Below are positions 40,601 to 52,600 of a DNA stretch of 64,000 bases, one piece after another; within the stretch, counting starts at the first letter, position 1; each line of letters starts with the position of its first letter. Source of the DNA: Periplaneta americana (lineage: Eukaryota; Arthropoda; Insecta; Blattodea; Blattidae); the NCBI RefSeq assembly GCF_040183065.1, contig NC_091120.1:173742488-173806487 (forward strand). Direction: 5' to 3'. The position numbers were made by a program, and so were the translations under genes. The notes beneath the pieces were generated by a model. The model had not been told where the DNA came from, ran no database searches, and saw nothing but the letters and a program-made list of their open reading frames with translations.

Positions 40601-43600
40601 TTTCAACATGAGGGCTACTATCAAGGACCTATCAGCTGTGAAGTGTGTGTTTTTTTCCTTCATGCAAAATATACAAGTACTGCCAGAGATTCATCAAATA
40701 AAAGGAGATGCAAGAAATGAGTGAGAGAAATGTTGTAACTAGATTAATTACCTCTTGAAATCGCAAACGGTTGACTTTTCTTATCAGCTTTATATAATGA
40801 AAACAATTAAATAAAATAATAAATAATTTTGGAAGGGAGTGATTTGATGTGAAATATTGTCTGATTTTCACACTAGGAACTTATTTCAGACATACAAGAT
40901 TCTCCATGTATGATGCTTTCCTCAAGCTGCAAGCTCAGTGGCATTATCTGTTATACAACTCACACAGTTATCGCAAAATCGATCGCCATTTCTACAATAG
41001 TAACTTCAATTCCTAAAACCTCTTTAGCTGAGAAAATGTTTATAAAAATCTTAAAAATGAATACAAGTGCATCTTACCTGGGATGTTTAAAGTGTCCTCC
41101 AATTTCAATATATTTTTTGAAGTCTGAAGATTGTTCTGAAATACTCGACTGATGTCGTCTTGCGAAATGTTTGAAATGACTTGTCCGGCATTTCCTTCCA
41201 CTTTTTGCGTAACATAAGGCTATAAAAGCTCGCTGTAATATGCAGTATACCATTCTCAGACAATGAGAAAAAACAAAGTACCCTGCAGTACACACTACGC
41301 ACGAATGAGTAATCCATTCAGTGTTCTCAAACAATTATAAAAACGCAACAGCTTGCACTGCAATACACACGAATGACTAATACCTTCAGCGTTCTAAAAA
41401 AATAGAAAGGAAATCACAGTAGCTAGCATTACACTACTCATGAAGGATTAATACCTTCAACATAAAAAAAAAATAAAAAAAAACATAATAACCTGCACTA
41501 CACTACGCACGAATGAGTAATCTCTTCATTGTTCTAAAGCAATTGAAAAGGGGGGAAAAGAACACAATTGCTTGCACTGCATTACGCACAATGAGTAATC
41601 TCTTCAGTGTTACCAAAGAATTAGAAGAAAAACGCAATAACTTGCACTGCACTACGCACGAATAAGTAATCCCGTCATTGTCTTCAAACAGAGAGAAAAC
41701 ATAATCACTTGCACTACACTACTCACGAAGGATTAGATTAATATCCTCAGTGTTCTCAATAGAGAAAACATAATAGCTTTTAGTGTACTACATACTCACG
41801 AAGTAGTAATACCTTCAGTGTTCTCAAAAATTATAAAAAGAACACACAATAGCTTGCACTATGCTATGAGCTCGAATAAGTAATACTTTCAGTATTCTCA
41901 AACAGTTTTATCAGACATTCCGTATACGAAAAATTTGATCTTCATGGCTTATTTATTTATTGAAATTAAGTAAAGTTTGGTAATGGGTAGTTTTGAAAAC
42001 AGTTATTAGTCAAAGTATAATCATATGTAATCGGCCAATTGTTTTTCTGTGATTTTACGTAAAAATTGAGTGAACTTTCTTCTAGTCCTGTCTCCTGTTG
42101 CAATGGTTATTGAGTTTTCATATGATTTAGTAATTTAAAATGATTGTGAATTTGCGAATAGAAAAGGAAGATGGCTGTCATGAAGAACTTAACATAGTTG
42201 TCTGTAAAATAATTAGTTTAAATACGTTTTACAATTATTTTTCTATTTATATCATCTATGTAGGTATTACTGGGTGGAAGGTCAACTGAAGGTGCGAGCA
42301 GTGAATGCTGAATTTCCTTACGGCTACGAGTACCTTGGAAACAGCGGAAGACTTGTGATCACGCCATTGACGGATCGTTGTTACCTCACACTCACTGGAG
42401 CTCTGCATCTGAAGTTCGGTGGAGCCCCTTCCGGACCTGCTGGCACAGGAAAAACTGAGACCACAAAGGTTTCTAATTCATATTATGTTATTACTTTCCT
42501 ATCACTGTATATTCTTTCCATGTATCTGCTTACCTGATTTGTGGTCTCGCAGTCCTTTGGCCACATAACCAAGGAGTCCCATTATATGAGTGTTTAGTTT
42601 TTTATTTACTTTTTTATTTTGCCTTTTCCACATTTACCACGCGCTTTCCACGACTTCTTTTGCCTTCCGAGAGACGACAGTACCTTCAACCATTCTATTG
42701 CGTTACTTGCCGGAAAAACGGCTAATCTGTCGCGAAAGATACCTTTAAAATATGCAATAATTATGCCTAAGCATTATAAGCAGGCCTGGCGGTTTCCGTC
42801 CCGTGGATGTAAGATTAATGGTACAAATAATTGATTAAATGGCGATCTTACTCGTGTTAATTATGTAAGCATGTGCGGCTTACAGCTGTTTCGGTGCTAC
42901 TTGACACCATCCTCAGAGCCTATTAGATCTCGGCGCTATCTCAACTTCGCTGCCTGTTGTGTGGGTGCGTTCGTGTGATGAGTTGTGTCAAATAGTGTGT
43001 GTGTTCTGAAATTGATCTGTTTGTTGAGAATTTGATTAGGGTGTGTTTTAGTGTGCTTGTATATATCATATTGTTCTAGTGTGTAGAGTTTTTGGTTTTT
43101 GGATTGTATGTAAACACACCCTAATCAAATTCTCAACACACAGATCAATTTCAGAACACACACACTATTTGACACAACTGTTCATTACACGAACGCACCC
43201 ACACAACAGGCAGCGAAGTTGAGATAGCGCCGAGATCTAATAGGCTCTGAGGATGGTGTCAAGTAGCACCGAAACAGCTGTAAGCCGCACATGCTTACAT
43301 AATTAACACGAGTAAGATCGCCATTTAATCAATTATTTATATTCAAGGGAACAACTGGATAATACGCACGGCAGACCAATATCGATAGTCGACTCTACTC
43401 GCTGGTCACTAGTCACCGGGCCGTACCGAGCCGTATCAAACAAAATATAATCGAAATGGTGGTAGTCAAATTCGCGACTATATTCTTAAATAATTCACTC
43501 CATTAGTCAAGTTCAAGGTTTTATGTAGTACAACGGCGGTTTTTTTAATACATTAAAAGAAAATGAAGATGTAATAAGATAATAAACTAGGTTATCACAA

Positions 43601-46600
43601 GGAAATTAACAGGAAAAAAGGTGTGTTTCACGGAATACAATTAAAATGACGGAAAGTAAATTTCCGGTTAATGTTCGCCAAAGCGTAAAGTACGTAATTA
43701 TGACGGCGTTGCTGTTTTATTTCTGGCCTATAGAAAAATACCTAGCCTTTTACGAAAAAAAATTTAAGGACCATGAAATTATTCACCGCTTTCATTATAG
43801 GCCTATTATTTTTTAACAATATTACGAATCAAAAACTGTCATATTATATAATTTTAACTACTACATGGACGAATCAAATCAAGCTAACCTAACCAAAGCT
43901 AACCTAACCTAACCAAAGCTAACCTAACCTAACATAACCTAATCTAACCAAAGCTAAGCTAACCTAACCAAAACTAATCTAACCTAACCAAAGCTAATCT
44001 AACCTAACCTAAGCTAACCTAACCTAAGCTAAGCTAATCTAAGCTAACCTAACATAACATAACCTTCATAAATGCAAGGCCTGTAACCGGAGCAAGAAGG
44101 GATCTCAATCATCTATTCTGCAAGTACACGCAAAAATAAATTCAAGTAAGGATCACGCTCCCACTGCATGAGAGGTCCGCGCATGCGCTACAGCAAAACT
44201 GTTTCTGTCCCGAGCCTCTCATCTAAGGCACTCGTCATAATTTACTCGCAATATTTACGCAAATACACATTGTCGCTAACAGTGGTGATATCTCTCAATA
44301 ATGTTCAGAACGAAGGAGGTAGACAGAGAGAGAAAAAATTTCTCCCGCCAACTACGCCACACACCAACGTCATGTTCTTATGTTGGTGACATTGTGTATT
44401 TACTTAAATTTGGTGGTAAACGTAACGGCACGGTTCAAAGTGACCGTGCTAATTCTCCAGTATAGCGGTCCATTGGTCTATTATATACAGTAAAACTTCA
44501 TTTATCCGTTTCTCACTTATACGTGTTTCACGCTTATAGGCTAGGGTACGTTTTTTGAAGTCCTGGCAAAATTGCTATACTTTCCATGTTAATTTATTTC
44601 AGTTATACGTTTTTCTCACTTACACAATTGTATTTTAAACCTCGAAAGGTACAAAACTTCATTTATACATTCTAATTAAATTATGCTCGAAATTAGGTTT
44701 GCCGTGGAAATGTAAGAACACGAAAACACCGTATATGGGCCATCGAATATAATACGCACATGAATTTTTTTATTCTAAAATTCAGAAAAAAACTGGAAAA
44801 TATAATACGCACCTATGCTAAAATCCACTCAAAATTAAAATTATATTATAAAGACAGGTTTCCCTTACCTCTAGCTATACATCATATTCATCCCCATTTG
44901 CAGTATTAGAACTGGAACTTCCTGTCAACAGGTCAGAACAATGACTGACTATGACTAACGCCATGCTACTCTTTCGTCAGTAATTATTGGTAAATTCTTT
45001 TGGTTTAATTATTAAAGATGCCCAATTTTATTGCTGAGAGTTGTATTCATAAAATCCAACAATAAAAAAATCTTATTAAGCCATTCTAGTAGTTAAAAAT
45101 ATTATTCTTATTAGTGATTGTTGTCAAAAATGAACAAGAAATAACGAATTAAAAGTGCGCATAAGACGAGAAAACACGACGTCACAGTGGCTGTTTCTGT
45201 CGTTGTTTCCCACCGTATCTCGTAACATATTTAGAGCGTTAATTTTAAATAGTTCGGGTTTGAGTACTTGAGTGCGAATATAATACACACCCCAGTTTTC
45301 AAGACGTCATTTTGTAAAAAAAAAAAAAACAAAAGTGCGTAATATAATCACGTAAATACAGTAAAGATACGGAAATAAAATGTGAACAGAGTCTTGGTAG
45401 CAGTCCTCCTGAATGTAAGCAACAAGCTTCGCAAGACTGTCAAGTTTGAATTGAAATTCCTGGAAATTCGAAACTGCCCTTTCTTGTCTCCGCACGTGCG
45501 CCAGTTGGATCAGAGAGGGGAGAGAAGTATGTGCAGAGGAAAGAAATGGAACAATGAGAAACCAGGTGATCGCACTGAATGCAGCTATTCTAACACCCCT
45601 CCAAACTGAAAATATTTTGACAGCATATTTTAATCTGATATGACGAAAAGGGTATTGATTGGTTTTTGAATTTCAGTAGTGGAAGAAAGTGAAAGTGTGT
45701 TTGTAACCGACTATTTTTTTTTTTTTTGTAAAATAATCACATGTTGTCAATTACTAATGCTATTTCAGATGTAATTCAATTCCATTTCGGGTATACGTTT
45801 TTCTCATTTCTACGTTGTTTTCTTCAGACCCTCAGAAAAACTTGTAAATGAAGTTTTACTGTACTTGCGTTTTCGTCGTCTTGTAATTAAATGACAACCC
45901 TTGCGTGAATTCATCACTGTCCAATTTCTTAAAAAATGTTAGATGTAATCTGACAATTTAAATTTGCTTGTCAAATAGGAAACCCTTATTGTATGCTGGA
46001 AGTTATGCTGTAGTTATTATTGTGTACAAATATATTATTTTATTTTTCCAGGATTTGGCGAAGGCATTTGCTATTCAATGCGTTGTATTCAATTGTTCTG
46101 ACCAATTGGATTTCATGGCAATGGGGAAATTTTTTAAAGGTCTTGCCAGGTAATTAATGTTGAGAATCTTTTTGAGCATACAACTTGTCTAAAAATAGAT
46201 TCCTATTAGATATTTTATGCTCGACCATGCCGAAATGTAGTAATTATACACCTGGTAGCAGTCCTTTAATGCATGTCATTAAAGTAGACCTATTCATTAA
46301 AGTTCAGGTTTTCGATTATTCTCGGATATGCAATCGAAAGACAACTATCGAAAGGTCACGGAGGCTGGAAATCCAATACTGTCGCAGAAGGTTATGTTCT
46401 GTTACTATAATAATTAGCGTTAATTGTAAATAATATTCAAATAAATTTAATTTGTCATCTCGTTTTTCAATGTCGAATTCAATTTCAAGGTTATATCAAG
46501 ACTAATGTTTATCTTACTATTATCAAGGTCGTCGATATTCTTTTCCCGGAAAAAATCAATACTTTCGCGTCTGCGCACATCTCACAATTCATGAGGTAGG

Positions 46601-49600
46601 CTATTGCACTCACATAACAATAACATGAATATTTACGAATAATTTCAAGTTAGAAATATGGTCGAGCATAAAAAGTCGCATGAAACTTGCCTATATGGTA
46701 ATTAAGACGCTCGTATGAAAATTATGAAACTCGCTTGCGCTCGTTTCATAAACATCCTCGCGTCTTAATTACTATCATTATAGGCTCATTGCATAATGTA
46801 CTATTAAAGTGTATACTCTAACGTATTAAAGATACCTACTTATATTAATAAATGTAATAGAAATGTTTTAATAGTTCTTATAAGTCCTTGTTGTATTAAG
46901 AAGAATAATCGTATGAATAATGAATGCATATTTTGAAGTATATAATCATAGAGTATTGTAATACGGCACTCATTTCAATGTTCGTTCTCAGTTCTGGTGC
47001 TTGGGCGTGTTTTGACGAATTTAATCGGATTGATATAGAAGTGCTATCTGTCGTTGCCCAGCAGATCACAACAATTCAGAAAGCTCAACAAGCTCGTTTA
47101 GAGAGGTAAGTTATTACTTTTATAGTAAGAGTGGCGAAGAGCGAAATAATACTTTAGAGTTACAGGGTTTACAGCAAGTGTGTGTAAATTTTCAGACAAT
47201 TTAATGAGAAGTCAGAAGAAAAGAGAACTGTGGTTGAGATTTTTATATTCCATAAAATACTGTATTTATTTACCTGTCAACTTAATTTCTGTTGCTATTT
47301 GACTCCAAGCTCTTTCCGTAATATATCTTATCGTATAATCTGCTAATAAATTGTTGTATAGAAAGGAAATATGTCGACATCTGGAACAAAATTCGAGGAA
47401 TCACACATTTTGTTTACTGCCGAAAAACAAAGAAAACATGCTTAAGGCCATGGCCTAAGGGTATAAAACTCAGGTCGCCGTGTATATGCTACATCTCGCT
47501 GCGACACTATAAACGCCAAGTTAGGCCCGTAACACACTTGAAGAGTTTTCGCCAGCGAGAAATGTGTTGCGAGAAAATTAAAAAATTGATAACATGGATT
47601 CAAATGGACGTCCACACACTGGAAGAGATTCTCGCTCGAGGCAGAAACCTCGCGCGAGTTTCTCGCTGGAATCGGTAGCTCAGCGAATTTTCTTGACACA
47701 TTTATCAAAGATGTTTGACATTTATACTCTTTATGACGATTGAATGTAGAAAAAGATATCACAGGTGGCGATGAATTGTTTGTTTTTATTTGAAAATGAG
47801 GAAAGATGGCTGATAATTGCAGTCAGAAACTTATCGAACTTGTATGATGTCACCCGTAAGCCTATTTATATGATACATGGGATGAAAACTATAAAAACAC
47901 GAAACTTAAAGAAGAAATCTGGAGGCAAATATCAGATTATCTGAAAATAAATAGGGCTATATTTTATTTTGATGAGATTTAATAGTATTGATTAAACATT
48001 TGAAATAATGTGTCTATATGTCTTAACAGTTTACGTAATTTTAATCAGAATATAGCAAAGAATTCTCTATCATATCATGAATGGCAAAAAAAAAAAAAAA
48101 AAAAACTGTGGTCCATTGAACCTGAAATAACGCCTAAACGTATCATCATTCAAATCGAAACCAGTGTCCAAAACTCGCCCTTATTTTCGTAAGATACAAT
48201 GTGATTTTCAGATATTTCTGACTTTAATTTTAGGCCTACTTCTTCTTTTCATGAACAAAATATGTTCATGTAACTCCATTTTGTCATCATCTGAATACTC
48301 AGATTCAACATAGCGTTCGGACGTAATCTGTAAAGTACGACAATATACTTACAGGTTATATATTTAAGTACGACAATATACGTAAATACATAACCTATAA
48401 TATTTCCCCCAACGAGTCATTACTATAATCAGATAAATGCTGTCTGCATGAAGGCAGTGCATAGATGATCATAGCGAGGTGTAATCTGTGACAGCGAGAA
48501 CTCGCCAAGTGTGTGGAGGAAGGCTCTTCGCTTCTTTCTCGCAACACATTTCTCGCTAGCAAAAACTCTTCAAGTGTGTTACGGGCATTATTGTAGTGAT
48601 GAAGGCGTGCAATCTCGTGTACGAATTCATAAAAGCTTCAAACAAGCGATGCAGCTTCTAAGACGAGTCTGTGAAGCTGTGCCTTGTGGACGACGGCCTT
48701 AAGCATTCGAAGAAGGAGCATAAAATTAAACTTTTGAAAATCGGAATGACCTCACAGATCGCAAGTCACAATTTACGGGTTTACTTTGTATATGTATTTT
48801 CTTCTGTGTTTTTGTTAAATTTTCGTTACCTAATTTATTGACTCAAGCGAGTAGAGCAACAAGTTAATATTACTAAATTCAATATTTTGAAATTAAAGGA
48901 CGAGGAAGCTAAGCAAAATTATCAGGTCGAAATTTCGAATAGGTTTGCCACTTTAGAAAGTTCCGACGAAGTTGAGAAAGAATTAGATGTTAATAGCGTG
49001 TGGGAAAATATCAGAGATAGTATCAAAATTGCAGCTGAGCAGAGCATAGGTTATTATGAAACTAAGAAAAAGAAACCGTGGTTTGATGAAGATTGTTGCA
49101 TGGTAGTAGAAAGAAGGAAACAGGCAAAATTGAAATTCTTACAGGATCCAGTTGAGGAGAAGAGAGATAATTATTTCAATGAAAGACGGGAAGCAAGTCG
49201 TACACTTAGGAATAAAAAGAGAGGTTACTTGAAGGAAAAACTGAATGAGGTAGAAACAAATAGTAAGAATAAAAACATTCGAGATTTATATAAGGGTATA
49301 AAGGAATTTAAGAACGGATATCAGCCAAGGGTAAACGTGATCAAGGATGAGAATGGTGACTTGCTTGCAGACTCTCCATCAATCCTAAACAGATGGAAAA
49401 ACTATTTTGCGCAACTACTAAATGTACATAGGCCAAATAGAAATGATCGGGACGAAATTGAAATACAAACTGCTGAGCCATTTATACCCGAACCCACGCT
49501 TTCAGAAGTCGAAATTGCGATAGAAAATCTGAAAAAGTACAAGTCTCCAGGTATCGATCAAATTCCAGCAGAATTAATACAAGAGGGTGGGAGTGCATTA

Positions 49601-52600
49601 TATAGCGAAATTTATAAACTTGTACTTGCTATTTGGGAAAAGGAAATTGTACCAGAACAATGGAAGGAGTCCATAATTGTACCTATTTTTAAAAAGGGGG
49701 ACAAAACCAACTGTGGTAACTTTCGAGGAATATCACTTTTGTTGACGTCGTACAAAATTTTGTCCAATATTCTTTTGAGAAGATTAACTCCGTACGTAGA
49801 TGAAATTATTGGGGATCATCAGTGCGGTTTTCGGCGTAATAGATCGACTATTGATCAGATTTTTTGTATTCGACAGATAATGGAGAAAAAATGGGAGTAT
49901 AAGGGTACAGTACATCAGTTATTCATAGATTTCAAAAAGGCTTATGACTCGGTTAAGAGGGAAGTATTATATGATATTCTTATTGAATTTGGTATTCCCA
50001 AGAAACTAGTTCGATTAATTAAAATGTGTCTCAGTGAAACATACAGCAGAGTCCGTATAGGTCAGTTTCTATCTGATGCTTTTCCAATTCACTGCGGGCT
50101 AAAGCAGGGAGATGCACTATCACCTTTACTTTTTAACTTCGCTCTAGAATATGCCATTAGGAAAGTTCAGGATAACAGGCAGGGTTTGGAATTGAACGGG
50201 TTACATCAGCTTCTTGTCTATGCGGATGACGTGAATATGTTAGGAGAAAATACACAAACGATTAGGGAAAACACGGAAATTTTACTTGAAGCAAGTAGAG
50301 CGATCGGTTTGGAAGTAAATCCCGAAAAGACAAAGTATATGATTATGTCTCGTGACCAGAATATTGTACGAAATGGAAATATAAAAATTGGAGATTTATC
50401 CTTCGAAGAGGTGGAAAAATTCAAATATCTTGGAGCAACAGTAACAAATATAAATGACACTCGGGAGGAAATTAAACGCAGAATAAATATGGGAAATGCG
50501 TGTTATTATTCGGTTGAGAAGCTCTTATCATCCAGTCTGCTGTCCAAAAATCTGAAAGTTAGAATTTATAAAACAGTTATATTACCGGTTCTTCTGTATG
50601 GTTGTGAAACTTGGACTCTCACTTTGAGAGAGGAACATAGGTTCAGGGTGTTTGAGAATAAGGTGCTAAGGAAAATATTTGGGGCTAAGCGGGATGAAGT
50701 TACAGGAGAATGGAGAAAGTTACACAACACAGAACTGCACGCATTGTATTCTTCACCTGACATAATTAGCAACATAAAATCGAGACGTTTGAGATGGGCA
50801 GGGCATGTAGCACGTATGGGCGAATCCAGAAATGCATATAGAGTGTTAGTTGGGAGACCGGAGGGAAAAAGACCTTTAGGGAGGCCGAGACGTAGATGGG
50901 AGGATAATATTAAAATGGATTTGAGGGAGGTGGGGTATGATGATAGAGACTGGATTAATCTTGCACAGGATAGGGACCGCTGGCGGGCTTATGTGAGGGC
51001 GGCAATGAACCTTCGGGTTCCTTAAAAGCCATTTGTAAGTAAGTAAGTAAGTAATTTATTGACTGACCGATTGATTTGTTGATATTTAAATTGTACGAAG
51101 TTATATTTGAAAATAATTTACTCTTGCCTACAACAAGAGAGTGCTATCATAAAGCAGTGTATATGCAATATTTCATGTTGTTTTCATTTAATCCTTTATC
51201 TCTCAGAACTGAGCGTCATATATTTATTTCAGGTTTGTTTTCGAAGGAGTAGAAATTGCGCTGAAAGGATCTTGCGCTGTCTTCATCACAATGAATCCCG
51301 GTTATGCTGGTCGAACAGAACTGCCAGATAACCTGAAAGCATTGTTCCGACCAGTGGCCATGATGGTTCCTAACTACACTCTTATTGCTGAGATATCGCT
51401 GTTCTCTTTCGGTTTCTCTGATGCTCAGGATCTTGCTGGGAAGATCACAACTACATTCAAACTGAGTTCTGAGCAGCTTAGTTCACAGGTACGACTATAT
51501 TCGCTTATATATGTTGTGAGAATCTTTTAAAGCTATCAGTTCGCAAGTCGGCCCTTACCGGCGCAACTCTCCCTTGCATCCACTGGCATCTCCTTTCGTG
51601 AACTCACAGAGCCACAACTTAAGTCTTTTAAACATAATGCTCACAATGCAGAGTCCAATGTTACGTCATTCATTGCGATCGGTGACCTTGTCTCACGTTC
51701 TCACGTCAGCAGCATATGGTAACGTCTGATTCACATTGGGGCGAGACGTTTTACCAAAAAAAAAAAAAAAAAAAAAAAAAATGCATCTAGCTCCGCCATC
51801 GTTCGAAAACGTACCTATGTTCATATGAACTTTTTCACTCAAAATGGCCTAAAATATCGTATCCTAATTTTTTTTACCTTTCCTCGTGAATCACTCGTGG
51901 AAGCAATCGTAGGATCGATATCATAGCTATAAGTAGGAATAAACAGACAGCCGAAATAATTGATCCTACCATCAGATTTGAAATCTCAGTCACTCAACCA
52001 TCTGAAGTGAACGAAGAGAAAAAGAAAATCTACGAGCACACGATTCAGTACCTATCGGCGAAATACAACATAGAAAAAATCATAGTTACTGGTCTCTTCT
52101 TCGGAGCGAGAGGCACCATCCCGAAAGCCTTTGTAAAGTGGAGGGAAAAATACAAGCTGACGAGAGATCTTCAAGATGCCATCGTCACCACCATAATAAC
52201 ATTTTCTGTAGCGATATTTCGTCAGCATCTTTATGGCGTACATTCAATTTAAATTACACTTGGTTCTATTTTTTTTCTTATGTCTTATTCACTTTTGTCT
52301 GAAACCTGTTTATATAATTTTTCATTTTAAATTTTATTGTGAGCTATTCTGTGTCGCAAGGCAAACCCAAAATATTGGGTCAGACTACTAAATTAATTAG
52401 CTTGACATGTGCTGTTTCTGCAAGGAATCAAAATTGTAGTATAATAAATTCAGTTCAACTAAAGTTTATTTGTCAAATAAGAGATATAATATATGCATAG
52501 GCCTATTGTGTACTTAATACGTAAGTTCAGCATATAAATGAACTTATTTTTCCACAATAGGCCACTGAAGAATATTATTGTAAAATTCTTGATATTCATG

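Noticed and set aside
41276-41915. CRISPR array
   Set aside because: Units are degenerate along their whole length with no constant repeat and unique spacer alternation, and the genome is an insect's.
43881-44064. True chromosome end
   Set aside because: The CCTAA array is short, degenerate and flanked on both sides by exons of one continuous gene.
44168-44389. 73-codon + strand frame
   Set aside because: No recognisable domain; chance frame in an intron beside the CCTAA array.
48887-51025. 712-codon frame as a host gene
   Set aside because: It is a reverse transcriptase with seven other partial copies in the same window, a (TAAG)n tail and target duplications; it is a LINE.
42264-51488. 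Assignment of the dynein to DNAH7, DNAH12 or DNAH6
   Set aside because: AAA1 reads [16 protein letters not shown] and SFGF rather than DGLDYIALGKFFKGL/SMGF (DNAH7-like) or DGLDYKMMGRFFSGL (DNAH6-like) as I remember them; the tail also matches DNAH1 collinearly.
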